From the NCBI GenBank assembly GCA_002633025.1, contig NMRB01000450.1, positions 59,246 to 123,245 on the forward strand: DNA of 64,000 nucleotides, written 5' to 3'. Shown piece after piece: positions 11,829-24,679 of this stretch. The notes under the pieces were generated by a model. It made no database searches. It was not told where the DNA came from and saw only the letters and a program-made list of their open reading frames with translations. Both the position numbers and the translations under genes were made by a program. Each line of letters opens with the position of its first letter. Position 1 is the first letter of the stretch. Source of the stretch: Notospermus geniculatus (lineage: Eukaryota > Nemertea > Pilidiophora > Heteronemertea > Lineidae).

Positions 11829-14589
11829 AGTGTAAACAGGGCTAATACCAGATATCCAACACAGAGCACAAACGCCTTACTGAAAAGCCACTTCATAGTT
11901 AAACTTTTTCATTGTGTCCAGCTGAGTAATCACCTGTCCGCTATACTGTTAATAATTTTTGACTCAGACCACACAATAGAATTACAAGACTAGTCCCTAG
12001 ACCAGATTCCCAGTGACGTAGGCAAACGACCATGGGAGACACCTGCAGAGCAGTTGCTCAATTAGTCACTGCTCCATGGTCAGGCGATAATCGATTTGTC
12101 TGGGTGCCAGTAATTAACACTTAATTGAAAAAGTGAATTGACGGCGGGAATTTATCATGAATGAACTAGCATTTTGTAATAACCGAAGCTAGAAACAATT
12201 TTCCTGGTCCCTTTAAGATATTTGTAAGCCAAGAGTCAGACACGTCTACCAAAAAATTGGTGTTTATCGGAATTTTGAAGAACGCAAGGACGTCCGTCAA
12301 ATTTGACCCGGCAGTTGCGGAGATATCGGCCATAAACCTCGCGCCACTGGGATGTGGAATGAACAGTAATTACCAAAGGTATGAATGCAAATATTTCACA
12401 CGTTAAATAAACATTCTGTAAATGACACGGTACCAAATTTTATCAAATTATAATGGACGGTTATTGAGAAATCAAGATTTGAAGTTCGATGTGTTTTTTT
12501 TGGGGGGGGGGGGGTGCACCCGATAGATGGATCTTTCAACATTTATGATGCAAGTAAACTTACGGTGTTACATGTATTACAATTCATTGTATGTCTGTTA
12601 TTTCTGCTCAAGAAACGTTTTTAGAAGTCTGCTTACTTCGATGACTTTTGCCCTGTATAACCAGAAGGACAAGAAGCGTGATGGCTATCACAAACGTAAG
12701 GACGAAAAGGGCGAATAAGCCTAGTTCTAATCCTGTTCGCTGCCGAAACCATCCTCGCTTTCGTGGGTGTTGACTGAAAAAGACAAAACAATATTGATTT
12801 TAGGAAGAGTATTAAATCAATACATTATCAGTAACAAGTATGATGGACTTAGACCAGTTGTCAGTATTATTCCAATACAGCAATTGATCAAGTTCAGAGG
12901 ACGCAGCAATAAGGTATGCCAGAAATAGATGCATACCTATTTCATGGCACGTACCCGGCAATGTGAAATCATCTCTTTGAGGCCGCAGACCAATATGCAG
13001 GATTCATTGTAACATATGCCAGTTTCCCCATCTGTGAGTGTTCCACTCCTATTGTCTGACGGAATCAGTGGCGACTTGACAATAGAGAAACATGTCGATC
13101 TATCTACCAGCGTTTCCCAAACAATAAGGGGACACATTCACCCACACAGAAACACTGGCATATACAACATCGTCCCTCAAGCCATGCTAAATTCATATCA
13201 TGCCTTGAAGCTGAATTACATGTATTTACATTACCCTGTCAATTACAGTGACAAAAATATAGATTAGGGCCTAAAAAACGCCTTGGTTATTCTTCAAACG
13301 ACATCTCCAGATACCATATACCGAAAATATATATCCTATGTGTCGCTGTCATTCAACCGTTAGGAGTCGGGGAAGACGGATATCCATATGTTCCAGTATG
13401 GCGAGCAGTACTTAAGGTATATGTGTTGCCCTATAGGCCGACACAGGGCGTATTCATCCAGTTATGCATGCACTAGGCCTATTGCCGAACACCAAGATCC
13501 ATTCACCCTCAGTGACATCTATTGCCGAAAAGGGCCTACAAAAGCAGGTAAGCCATTAAAGCGATGTACGCGTGCTCTGCAGTACTGCACATCGATAGTT
13601 CCTCTATTTCCCGTATGGCGGCAGCACTACAGTTTATGAATGGAATTCCAAGTACGTCATCTCATTATAATACTACGGAATTAACTATGACCAATCAGCA
13701 GCGAGGACAGTGACATGAGTGACAGTGATACCGACGCCGACAATTCTTTGAGTCATCCGCAAAACATGCAAAGGATGGTGTTGGCCGGGGGTCAACGACG
13801 TTGAGGAGGTACACTGCTAAGTCCTCATTAGTGCTAAAAATGTTCTGTCTTCACACGCCGCCATCTGGCTAAACTTGCAGCAGTGACGCGAATTCTCTGG
13901 TCAGACTTCTCACACTTTGTTTTTTTCCGAGCCATGTTTGTTGTTAGTTTGTCGGCCGATCTCATTCTCGGAAATCCCCGTGAGATTTTGAAATTTCTTC
14001 CGGCAGTTAACACTATTGTCACCCAAATTCATTGAAATAATATTAATAAAAGATTTTTCATGAACGTTTTATTGTATAAAACGTCGACGATACCGTAATT
14101 TGATGGTTCAAAGATGCTCGAAATCACACGACATCAGTTTCAAGAACCCCGCCTTTTATGAATGAAATTGGGATGCTATCGCAGGTCGCGATATTCCAAC
14201 GAGATTTCATTTGCAACCTCGCTTTAAGACAGAAATAAACACGAGTCATTGAGGTTGGATGACTGGATTACGACAGTTTGACTGGAGGTACAAGCAAGTG
14301 AGGGTGGAAAAAGGTGGTGGAACCAGGAACATTTCGCTGAGCAAGTCCGTGAAAATGGAGACTATACTGCAATCAGCCTCAGATATATTTTTTTTCCAAA
14401 CTGGCATTCTCCACGAGGTCCTTTGGCTAATTTTACAATGTCTCTAAAGGACTTTAAAGAGAGCGATATCGACGATGAATTTCTCATATTCCAGATATAT
14501 CAGAAAGACCGTACACACATAATCAAAAGTAAATACACAACTATAAACTTGAATATTTCCCTAAATCTTCGATGGATCATCTTTTGCTT
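11829..14589. other. No gene recognised; one dispersed-repeat copy
   Basis: Only short open frames without family features occur. A poly-G run lies at 12502-12513. The segment about 13050-13140 is a divergent copy of the internal part of the inverted-repeat element at 25759-26065 (shared 'ggcgacttgaca', 'agagaaaca', 'cacacagaaa'). Nothing else is interpretable. Confidence 0.4.
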
Positions 14590-14640
14590 TTTAGCTCAGC
14601 TGACCAAAGGTCAGCCGAACTAGCTCCAGTAATGGACCAA
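14590..14640 (+). mobile_element. Repeat terminus 'ttttagctcagctgacc'
   Basis: 'ttttagctcagctgaccaaa' followed by 'ggtcagccgaactagctcc' is the reverse complement of the terminus at 7325-7376. The body of this copy is not recognisable. Confidence 0.45.
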
Positions 14641-15054
14641 TCAGATCGAGATTACAATCAGGCAAAAGTAAATAAATCCATAGTTAGTGAAATATTCGTA
14701 TGTACTCCTTATAAGTTATATCGGGGAAATACTCTAAACTCATCTGTTTATGGTCCCTTCCGATTATTCATGGCAGAATTTAGGCCCGGACCCAGGGACA
14801 ACCCCCACAGTTGATAATATTGATGTCTATTGGGAATAGCTGACCAGTAGGCCTAGGGAAAGAGCCTAGGCCTAGTTACGATGATGGTGTCCGTTCACAA
14901 TTGATCACAATTGCTTTTATTCTGGGCTTTTTCTATCGTCAACAATGGGAGGATTATACAGGGTGTACCACAATAACAGCCTTTTTACAAATTTGTCAGT
15001 TTCGTTTAAGTTGAAAAAGAGTGGCTCTCATTTTGTGGAAGTAAACAAGCCCTT

Positions 15055-15560
15055 TCCTCTCTGAAATTCCGTACTGAGAAAATCCGGTGTCGTTGCAATC
15101 CTCCTCCCCTCGGATCGTCTGTCCGAGAGGTTGAGGGCAGTAAGGTGTCCTGATTTCCTGAGGATGGATCTTTAGACATTTTCAGAAGGCGTGACGAATC
15201 CCAGGCCCTTCTGATGTGTCGGATGTCCCCAATCCTGGCGTCCCAATCCTAGTACAGAAAGTGGTGTTGCGATTTGTTTGGACCCACCCCGTATAAAATT
15301 CCTCTAGTCTCTGAATCCATCCTGAGATAATCAGGTGTTGTTACAATCCTCCTCCATCTCGGATCGTCTATCCAGGGAAGTGAGGGCAATAAGATGTCCT
15401 GATTGCCCAGTATGCTGACATTCTAAAACGTTTTCAGAAGGCACGACGTATCTCGAGCCCTTCTGATGTATCGGATGACCCCCCCCCCCCCTCCCAATAC
15501 CTCCCATCCCAATCATAGCGGCACCAAAAAGGTGATGCGATTTGTTTGAACCACCCCGTA
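15055..15560. repeat. Two diverged direct repeats of about 245 bp
   Basis: The segments about 15055-15300 and 15300-15560 share ordered words: 'tcggatcgtct', 'aagatgtcctgatt', 'ttttcagaaggc', 'cccttctgatgt', 'gcgatttgttt' and 'accccgtataaa'. A poly-C run at 15480-15491 falls in the second copy. No coding function is seen. From 15561 to 15937 nothing else was recognised. Confidence 0.6.
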
Positions 15561-15943
15561 TAAACCCTACTTTCTTTGAGCCACCATGTAGATCTACAAA
15601 CACCATTTCAATCTACTCCTCGGCCGGCTCACGGCATGATCACCACTCGATTTCAAACGACATCCATTTACTCGTATGACATTCAATGGAGCTGTCACAG
15701 AGTAAACTTTACTCTCCACCTACGCCGCGCTGGCCACTCATAGGCCCATGCCCAGTGCACGCGTAACAAGGAGGTGTCAACCTGGTATTTTTAATGAAGA
15801 GACCATAAACAGATGAGTTTAGAGTATATTCATCAAACATTCTGTTGGGTGCCAAGACTATTTCGGTAATAATTATTCTAAAGTTTTCTATGATCAACTT
15901 TTTAATTTTACATGTATGGTACATGGTGACTCAGGCTTTCGAC

Positions 15944-16432
15944 TATGGTAGGCTGGAGTTGACTTAATTCTTATTTAATGGACCCATTAAATGTTATTTT
16001 ATGGATTCATGTATTCGGGCAATTAATGGGTCCATTATTTCAGCCAATAGCGTCTTGTTTTTATATGGACTCATTCATTGGAATATATGGACCAATTAAT
16101 TCGAATATACATGTATGGACCCATTAATTCGCACCACTTCACTTCCGCCGATAAAACTGAATTATGATTGGTCGAATCGGGTATTTACCGGCGGAAGCTC
16201 GTGTCGGAATTAATGGGTCCATATACATGTATTCGAATTAATGTGTCCATGTATTCGAATCAATGGGTACAAATATTCGAATTAATGGGTGCATGCGAAT
16301 TAATGAATCCATATAAAAACAAGACGCTATTGGCTGAAATAATGGACCCATTAATTGCCGAATATATGTATCCATAAAATAATATTTAATGGGTCCATTA
16401 AATAAGAATTAAGTCCACTCCGGCCTACCATA
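15944..16432. mobile_element. 489-bp palindromic MITE with 6-bp target duplication
   Basis: The ends 'tatggtaggc' and its complement bound arms of well over 100 bp, with 'gacttaattcttatttaatg' and 'gccaatagcgtcttgtttt' in the left arm. Between them, copies of 'aattaatgggtccat' lie in both orientations. 'ttcgac' flanks both ends (15938-15943 and 16433-16438), consistent with a 6-bp duplication. It is non-coding. The stretch to about 17300 shows no gene. Confidence 0.8.
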
Positions 16433-17299
16433 TTCGACACTATACGGTGTCTTCCTCAGAAGTGATGGAAAATATCAGGACACAAGAATAAGAATCAAAT
16501 CAAAATTCCAGAGTAAACAACAACATAACACGTAATTAAGAAAGCAGAGAAAAGGGGTACTCAAAGCAGAGAGAGGCAGACAAGGAGAATTTGTACAAAC
16601 AACACAGGATGAAAAGCTAGAATGGTGTAGAACAAAGGTCTAAGAAGGTGTAAGAAAAATAATAAGACAGAATGTGGAAAAGAGAGAATGGATAGGGCTA
16701 AGACAATAAAGGGTAGTGAAAGAAACCCCAATAAAACAGCTGGGGAAACAGTGATCGTCCCAAACGTAAACAATGGTAAGTGAAATACAATGGTACAGTG
16801 TGGTAAAATAAATAACGATGGCAGAAAGGTAACTGGTATAAGTCCAAGCCAAGAGTAACGTGGTGAACCAAAATAGAGATACTGTAGGTCTAACAATATT
16901 AAAGCGAATGGCTCGCGGGGTTTGTTGACAGTTGTTTGTTGACATGTCCTCAATATCAAGCGCCGTTTTGAGAAAAAGGCGAAAGAAGGATTTTAGTTTA
17001 ATAGGAAATGCATTAGACAGCCAAACTTCGGAGGCGTATTCTGCAAAATCTACCGCTTCGAAATCAATGTGAATAGTACAAAATGTACATTTTGACCGAC
17101 TGAATTTGAAAATGTCATTAACCCATTTTAACAAATTTTTAATGGAACATCGTCCCCAGGTGCACGTTCGCATATTTGCACAGGTTTTGCCTATGACTGG
17201 AGCACGGCTTTGCCTGGAGACTAGGTTCACTCTCTATGGGAGGTACCACCAAAAATCAAAACAAACACCGCGAGCCATTCGCTTTTAGGTAAAAGCAAG

Positions 17300-17700
17300 G
17301 GAGAATATAAGCCAATCTCGTACCCAGATCTACCTCATCCGAGGATATCTCTGGCAAGGGCTATGACTTGACCAGAATTTCTGGTCAACCACTGGCAGCG
17401 TGCCAAAATATTTGTTTCACGCAATATTTCGTTCTTTGATGACTGAAAAATATCATATATGCCTAAAAAGCCATATAATACCCCCAAAACACGAAGTTGT
17501 TTGAGTATTACAGGAATTTCAAACGAATAGTTAGTTGGGAACATCATGCCGCGGGTCCCAGCCTCGGTGTGATTCGCCTCAAAATTAGTAAATGTATACC
17601 GCGTATGCGCAGTATTCCTGAAGTCGTCAGCCCTTTCCAGTGGTGTTGTAGGAACGTAAACCCACTGGGGACGAGTTTGAATATAAGCTACAGGGTGGGC
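17300..17700. repeat. Left arm of a large inverted repeat (partner 20480-21245)
   Basis: Shared inverted words with 20480-21245 include 'gatctacctcatccgaggat', 'cacgaagttgtttgagtatt' and 'actggggacgagttt'. The two arms enclose about 2.8 kb with no recognisable gene. This may be a large foldback element or two head-to-head copies of one repeat. The arm matters because it preserves the empty site for the insertion at 20712. Confidence 0.8.
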
Positions 17701-18204
17701 CTACATCAGTGTGTAGTGGGGAGAAAACCACTATCCCAATTCAATCCAGACTTAATTGATACAATCAAATTGCTTAACAAATTTTTGTTCACATATCCTC
17801 ATCTGTTTAGTGTCCGGGAGGGAACCCTGTAAAGCTGTTACTTTAACAGTGAAAAACTGTTAAACTGTTAGAAAGTTTAAAACTGTTAGAAAGTTTTAAC
17901 AGTGACGCATCACTACCTTGCCTTTTCGTGAGCTACTTGCGCATGGCACCGCCAGTTAAATTCCTTGGCTAAATTAAAACAACGTTGGAAATTACCCCCA
18001 CGCGCATAATTTCACTACTCCGTGCCACAATTCCGAATACATCAAAGTCAACGAAAATATCACGGTTCCGAACACTTGCTTCTATTTCTGTAGTCTTGGA
18101 TAGCGTTCCTTTAACTATTTTCTGGCAATGTTGAGTGCGGGCATTGAGCCATTTCTAATGGTATAGGTAATAGCTTGGCATGACAGGTGTGGGATCCGAT
18201 ACCT

Positions 18205-18404
18205 CTAAGGCTCCAGTTCCATAGAGTTCACGTTTACACTCTTCACGCGACACGCTTCACGTTTTCCTTTCGTTCCTCGATTCAGCGCACAACGAGACAC
18301 ACATTACCTGTCATGTGGCATGCTTTCTCCGAGGAACGAAAGGAAAACGAGAAGTGTAACGCGAGAAAAGTGTAAACGTGAACTCTATGGAACTGGAGCC
18401 TTAT
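18205..18404. mobile_element. 200-bp MITE with about 70-bp terminal inverted repeats
   Basis: The left terminus 'taaggctccagttccatag' and its complement at the right end bound arms containing 'gttcacgtttacact' and 'cgttttcctttcgttcctcg'. The central spacer is about 40 bp. It is non-coding. No clear target duplication was found. Confidence 0.75.
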
Positions 18405-18909
18405 ACAAGAGCCACAATAAGCCGCCATATTGTGCAAAATTCACAAGAGTATTATAATAGTGACAATCCGCTATGCATGGTTCAGAAACCACACAACACT
18501 CCTGAGTCCTACATAACGCAGCTTTGGAAGCGTCGAGGTGGAAGCCACTGAGCCTGTTTGGCGACCGTATTTATTACCGACACGAAATATTAGACTTGCC
18601 GTAACCAATGTTGCGCACGGCTAGACATCATATCGCTAGCGATATTTGTTTACCCATGCGATATTTTTCATACAAAGGTGGTCATTTCATGTTGTGTTGA
18701 CTGGGCCGTGAAACCGATGGAACCTAGAACACCGATCTTTCGATTCGGACTAATGCGTAATAACATCAGGAGGCTTGTAAGGAGCACAAACGAATAATGC
18801 ACAGTCGCATTCTGATGCAGCGATATTCGGCGAAGAAGCCTAATGGCCGTCGAACATGGCCATTTTAATTTGACAAAATAAATTTGATCAAAACGATTGA
18901 TCGCGAACG

Positions 18910-19200
18910 ACGGGGTAGACTGGTTCCCGGTCCCGACAGCTCAAGGATAAGGGACCGGTATTGCCTGATGTAACGACGTAGTTGATTGGCTAGCTCTTTT
19001 TGAATTTGAATTTGTAACGTCGCAGTTGATTGGTTAGCTATTTTGGGATGTGAGGTAAGTAAGCTATTTCTCAGTACTGAGGGGAATCCTCTGTGACGTC
19101 ATATTATGGCAGCTTTCTGCCAAGTATGGCCGACCAATACCGGTCCCTTTCTCCGTCTGAGCTATGTAGGGACCGGACCGGGTACCAGTCTAACGACGGG
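18910..19200. repeat. Inverted repeat around 'gggaccggtattgg'
   Basis: The arms about 18908-18965 and 19128-19200 share, inverted, 'cgacggggtagactggt' and 'gggaccggtattg'-type words with several differences. Between them 'taacgtcg(c/t)agttgattgg' is repeated twice. It is a probable old MITE. From 19200 to 19550 nothing was recognised. Confidence 0.5.
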
Positions 19201-19552
19201 GAAACTTTAAAGCCGCACAGAATGCACTGCTACACTCCTGGCTCGGCCGAAATCATAGTGCAACCTCATTTACAGGCGTGCGTAATGTATAATTACCATA
19301 GAACCACACATTATAGCATTATCCTGCATCGAGGTTGGGGGAATCCCCTTGTTGAATACCCAACGCTGCGTGTAGTCTCGCGCAGCCAGCCGTTTCGTTA
19401 TGCAGTACTGCCACACGGATCCCCAGATTTGAAACAGCGGCTGGGTGACCGAGACTATGCTCTAGAGGGTCGCCGATTATGACCTATCTGTCTATACTGT
19501 GCGGCTTTAAACAACACGTCCATCTAAACCATTTTGTTTATGTTTTTCTAGT

Positions 19553-19890
19553 GTGTGGCCATTTTTCTGTGTGACTCCCATTGTTCGGAACACACTGGGA
19601 AACAGACTCACTCTTTCTCTAATGCCCGGTTGTTCAGCCTAGGCTTACCTGAGCCTCACTTATACCTCAAACTCGAGTTCACGCAAGTCGCGCTTATGTC
19701 TGGTCATAAGAACAGCTTTAATCAATCTGAGTTTGTTGCAAAACGTATCCACCCCACTGCCAGATTTATTATAAGAAAGGTTTCAGCTTGGCTTGTGTTT
19801 GAAGTCGAATCTGTGCAACGCGCTTTGAAAAATAAGCCTAACTTGAGCCACGCTTATGTCGGGATCGACATAATTCCGACTTGAGCCAAG
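19553..19890. repeat. Dispersed repeat with 'gtgtggccatttttctgtgtg'-type start
   Basis: The first 80 bp match (as reverse complement) the interior of the element at 25759-26065 and (directly) the segment at 50895-51045. Shared words include 'tgtggccatttttctgtg' and 'cacactgggaaacaga'. The rest, up to 'gagccaaggctgaacaa', is weakly inverted within itself ('cggttgttcagcct' near 19627 versus 'aaggctgaacaatcgg' near 19887). Confidence 0.5.
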
Positions 19891-20479
19891 GCTGAACAAT
19901 CGGGGCTTACTGGATATAGCATAATCATAAAAAGCATAACATAATCGGGAGTACTCATTATTTCCACGCCCACCATGACAGTGGCGCGGATACCTAGTTT
20001 CTTGTCGTTGGGCTACGTGGTTGGTTGTCAGAGGGACGCCAGCACCTCTTGAGTCTTACAATTCATCATGGCTGCGCCCATACTAGTAGTTTGCCGCTTC
20101 GATGATTGAAATCGAGACAGAAGCCGAGAGTTTTTTAATTCATATGTGACAAGAGATTAAGTGAAATAAAACATGCACATGCATCAGGTCGATGTCTAAA
20201 TCAGTTAGCAATTAGATCAGTTGATCGAATTTATGAACCAGGTCTGCCTCATCTTGGCATACGCAGAAATTGAATGAGTCATGCGGCGGGGGGGAGGGCT
20301 ACAGGTGTTCCATGATATTATTGCTAACTGACATAGCCGAATATGATGCCTCGGGGTTGAACTTCTATCAGCACTTCTATAAACACCCCGGCGAATCAGT
20401 ATCCTGGGCGCCGAGTCTTCGGCGTGGCAAGTGCGGATTCCGAGTCCCGGTATTCCTGAATCCCGCGCGAAAAGAGACG

Positions 20480-21245
20480 ACAGCGCAAACTCGTCCCCAG
20501 TGGGTTTACGTTCCTACAACACCACTGGAAAAGGCTGACGACTTCAGGAATACTGCGCATGCGCGATATACTAATTTACGAGGCGAATCACACCGAGCTG
20601 GCACCCGCGGCATGATGTTCCCAACTAAACTATTCCTTTGAAATTGCTCTAATACTCAAACAACTTCGTGTTTTGGGTGTATTATATGGCTCGTTAGGCA
20701 TATATGATATTAGGGAGTTTTCGCAAATCTGACGAAAAACGAAGTACGAAATACGAAATTGGACGTCATATTCATGACGTAATGTATTTCATGAAATGGT
20801 TGGTACCACAAATGTCCCTCATGCCAGTGCGTCTTTTAGCATGTCATGTAAGATCGAAAGAGTTATGGCGCATCTTGAATTTTTAAATTTCCAATTCGTA
20901 TCAACGAAGTGGAAACGAAAGATAAATTTCAAAGTTTAATATACACCGTACCTCTGTCGTTCTAACGTCATACGCTAAAAGACGCTCTTGCAGCAGGCGA
21001 TATTTGTGGTACCAGCCATTTCCTGAAATACATTACGTCATAGGTATGACGTCCAATTTCGTATTTCGTACTTCGTTTTTCGTCAGATTTGCGAAAACTC
21101 CCTATTTTTCAGTCATCGAAGAACGAAATATTGTGTGAAACAAACATTTTGGCACGCTGCCAGCGGTTGTCCAGAAATTTTGGACAAGTCGCAGCCCTTT
21201 CCAGAGATATCCTCGGATGAGGTAGATCTGGGTACGAGATTGACG
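20480..21245. repeat. Right arm of the large inverted repeat, interrupted by a MITE
   Basis: This is the reverse complement of 17300-17700, split by the 392-bp element at 20712-21103. Removing that element restores collinearity with the left arm across 'catatatgatatttttcag'. A long open reading frame through it has no family resemblance and is not called a gene. Confidence 0.8.
20712..21103. mobile_element. 392-bp palindromic MITE with 3-bp duplication and known empty site
   Basis: The termini 'agggagttttcgcaaatctg' and its exact complement open arms of more than 60 bp ('cgaagtacgaaatacgaaat', 'tggacgtcata'). 'att' flanks both ends (20709-20711 and 21104-21106). The uninterrupted version of the site is present as the reverse complement at about 17445-17470. 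A shorter element with a near-identical terminus ('agggaggtttcgcaag') is at 27311-27430. It is non-coding. Confidence 0.88.
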
Positions 21246-23505
21246 ACAGCGATGAGAATGCGACCTCTCCTGCTTCATCAGCATGGTAAGATACTTGATC
21301 ACACTTGCATTCGGATCTCAATATGAGTAGCAAATTATGCTAGCATTGATTAAGAAATCGGTTGCTCTTGACAGCGTCACGAAGCGAAAAACTTTGAATG
21401 CCTGGTGCGTGCCGTAGGCCTACTGACAGCCGTCTGGCTGGCCGTGGCGATCAGATGCTTATATTTACAATATTCTGCAAATACATTCAAAATAAGCAAC
21501 TGATTACGGCAGGTTATTCACTCTAGATCCGAATGCACTGCAAAAATCTTACACTTACTGCGGCTTTTGGGAGCTTGAACATCTTTTTCTGGCCGTTCCT
21601 CGGGCGAGGACGCCATTTTGCGCGGGATTCAGGGAGACACATACTCGGAATCAGCACTTGCCACGCCGAAGACTCGGCGCTCAGGATACTGATTCGCCGG
21701 GGTGATAAAGATATTTCCTTAACATTACCTACCTGATCAGTCGACCCGCAAAGGTCTGAACAGCGCCACGACGTGTCAGCCGCGGTATTTGGCGGTACTA
21801 ACTGCTAAATCACTGAACGAAAGTGAGGCAGTGACGTAGGCGTAGCAGACGCTATAAAACAATCACTAATTACGCACGATTAGTCAGACGTTTGAAGGTG
21901 GCGTGTTTACATGTTAATGGATGTTTCTCTACGAAAGTTGCTGAAAATTTCATCGAAATCAGTTCAGTTTTGGCCGAGTTATCGATCGAAAGGTAACCTT
22001 GTGTTTTCGAAAACAGGCGTTCATCAAAGTGCGTACACTTTCTTGGAATAGTATTTTGAAACTTCTGCTTAGGTCATTTGGGTTGTTATAACGTAGAAGA
22101 ATCTACATACGAAGCGTGGTTTTATGCACGCATGTCTGAGGGGTTGAAAATCACCCCGAAACACAACCACGTTTTCAAGAAATCTCCTTCCCTTTATCCA
22201 TTGTCTAACTTGGTTCCGTGGGCTCCGACGGTGGCGCTGACAGGTCGAATCGTCAATCAGCGCCACGTCGGCGCCGAAGGAACCAGGTTATGGCTGCGAA
22301 AATCGTTACGTACTGCTGTTCAAACTGCGTACAAAAACTTGGAATGCCATGCCGATGTATGAAATTAATACAGATTGGAGATTGGTAATTTCTTCGTCTA
22401 TTCAGTTTTGCTGGTTTTAGTCAGGCAAGTATTTATGGAGTTATGGCGATGTTTTTAACAACGCTCTACTCCAAATGACCTCCAATTCTGTGCGGACGAC
22501 GAAATTTCTTAAATGATTTCTCTTCATTCGTTTGCTTTATGCCAAAATAAATTACACTAATGGAAAGCTCAATGTCTTAGCTAAATACTGATATATGGTT
22601 TGGTTGAATTTGAACGTTCTTCTCGATAAACGCACTTTTGTGCGAGGTGTCCGATTTCTCGAATGAGTTACTCGAGAAGCCTCGTCGAGGGCCCCAATCG
22701 CCTATTATTTTCTCGCGCGCAAAATAAATGCTGTAGAAAAGGACCTTTGCGGCTCGACTGTGATACAAAATGCAGTGAGCAAACACGACACCCATGTACG
22801 CCTAACGATCGTCATCTTCGGGTTGGAACTTGGATGGCTTGCGACCACCGCGCTCTTTTGACGGAAATTCGTATTCATCTGGAATTCTATGCCACATTTC
22901 CCTTCGCAGGACTTTGCACCCGCTGACAATGCAAGTTTGCACCATTTATCAGGGTTTGGGGGAATTTTATGCAATACGATGAGACACCCATGCCAGTCAG
23001 CTATCAAACATGTCAAAACCAGCGTTCACTTCCGTGTTTACATTTTGAGTTTCCTATGAGTCGCTAAGCAACGTGGGGACGTGACTTTTTCATGACGCAA
23101 TGAGGAACCGGAGGAACTAACGTCACGACGCGGCGCAGTGAGCATTTTTCTAACGTTATTTCCATTTATTTCTGGCGTGAAAATCAACCTTTCGTTTCGG
23201 TCACCTGGCATTAAAATTTACACCATCTTGTAGCAGATGAAAATGTTTGCAATTTTACAATGCTTTTTTTTCCTTAAAATGAAGACATAGATGACGATTT
23301 CGGCAATGACGTCGTTTCGGTCGCACTGCTCGCACCCGAAAATCACCCGAAATGGACTGAAATCTGCAGGAGTCAGTGGTGCACGGCACAGATGAGCATT
23401 GATTATCCCGTACCACAGCGAAAAAATCGCGGCATTAGACAGCCGGAGTGCGCCGAAATCGGTACCTCAGTGGTCCGCGGCCAACTGCGAGTTTTATTAT
23501 AGATA
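21246..23505. other. No gene recognised; one hairpin at 22205-22290
   Basis: A pair of complementary segments (22205-22240 and 22252-22290, around 'tggttcc' and 'ggcgctgac') forms an imperfect hairpin of about 85 bp. The rest of this 2.2-kb stretch has only short, featureless open frames. Confidence 0.45.
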
Positions 23506-23910
23506 TTCGGGGGCTGTGGTGTGCTCGTTGGTAATATGAGCATTCCGACCACAAAATTTCTTTAGAATCTGTGACAACTCTCGAAATTCATGTCGTCAGA
23601 CCCGTGGGCCGGCCTCCAGTCAAGCTGCTTCTGCCAAAATGATCGTGAATACTGTGCGGCCCAAAATTACACGACTTGCTTAGTATAGTGGTCTTTAAGT
23701 ACGTCAATAGGTCATGAAAGTAGGTCAGATAGAATCTAGTGTTCATAAGCTTCAGTTTTGGTACCAAACACGACTACCCTAGCTCTAGCGGTCTTTAAGT
23801 AGGTCAGCAGGTCATGAAAGTGGGTCAGATAGAATCTAGGCTTCATAAGCTTCAGTTTGATACCAAACACGACTACCTTAGCTCTAGCGGTCTTTAAGTA
23901 GGTCAGTAAT
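23506..23910. repeat. Repeat copy 1: unique segment plus about 100-bp tandem units
   Basis: A 190-bp segment starting 'attcgggggctgtggtgtgc' is followed by about 2.3 tandem units of about 100 bp ('ggtctttaagtaggtcag', 'tcatgaaagtgggtcagata', 'ataagcttcagtttgatacc'). The same arrangement recurs at 25258-25690 in direct orientation. Confidence 0.8.
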
Positions 23911-24397
23911 AATATAATATAATATCTTACTACTATAATAGGAGAGCCTCTCCTTACTCATGCAAATGAGGGGTCGTGACCTCACTGAATTCACACTGGA
24001 TTGGGCCGCGGAAAGTGGGTCGTGGCCTCCGACGGATTTGTACATCATACTACATCTAAATTCGGCCAATTTCCAGTGCTTGATAGAACAGACGATGTAA
24101 TCCATTGATTTAATACAATGAGAAATTTACTCACGCAATAAAATATTAGTGCCAAATGCAGTTTAAGGGCTTCAAACTGTCGAAAGTTTTCTGAACTGGC
24201 GACCTAATTAAATGTCCCAAAATTTTTGTTTGTATGCTGTGTCGTGACACCGATTCCGCTTCAGCCTCCGCTCCATTCCACACCGTCAGACACGTTCGTT
24301 GTCCGTCATACGTCTCAACACATACACACACATTATATAGCCTAGGGGCAGCCCCGGCGTGACTACCGTCAAGGGCTAGGCCTACATGGTGATGTAN

Positions 24398-24505
24398 GCA
24401 GTGCCCTGGCCCCCGGAGTAACACCCCCCCCCCAGAAATATGTATATAGGCATATATACGTATTTCTGGGGTGTGTTATCCCGGGGGTCAGGGCACTGTC
24501 CGTGG
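24398..24505. repeat. Hairpin-forming inverted repeat
   Basis: 'cagtgccctggcccccgg' pairs with 'cccgggggtcagggcactg', and 'cccagaaata' with 'tatttctgggg', around a 'tatataggcatatata' loop. A single N at 24397 sits one base outside the left arm, as at other repeat boundaries in this window. Confidence 0.7.
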
Positions 24506-24679
24506 GTGCTTTTGGACCTCGGAAACACCCACCACCCCTGTCATGCATGCCAAGTCCCTGTGAGGACGAGGCCCGCGAAGCATGGCCCCTTGGTTATGGA
24601 CTCACTGAAAACGTCTACAATGGACTGCTGTAGGCGAGAAGGCTTTAAATGTATTGCAGGGGCAACGCCCCTGCAAACT

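Noticed and set aside
16561-17230. 132- and 196-codon hydrophobic minus-strand open frames
   Set aside because: The two overlap in different frames of a purine-rich stretch, with composition bias, no start context and no family resemblance.
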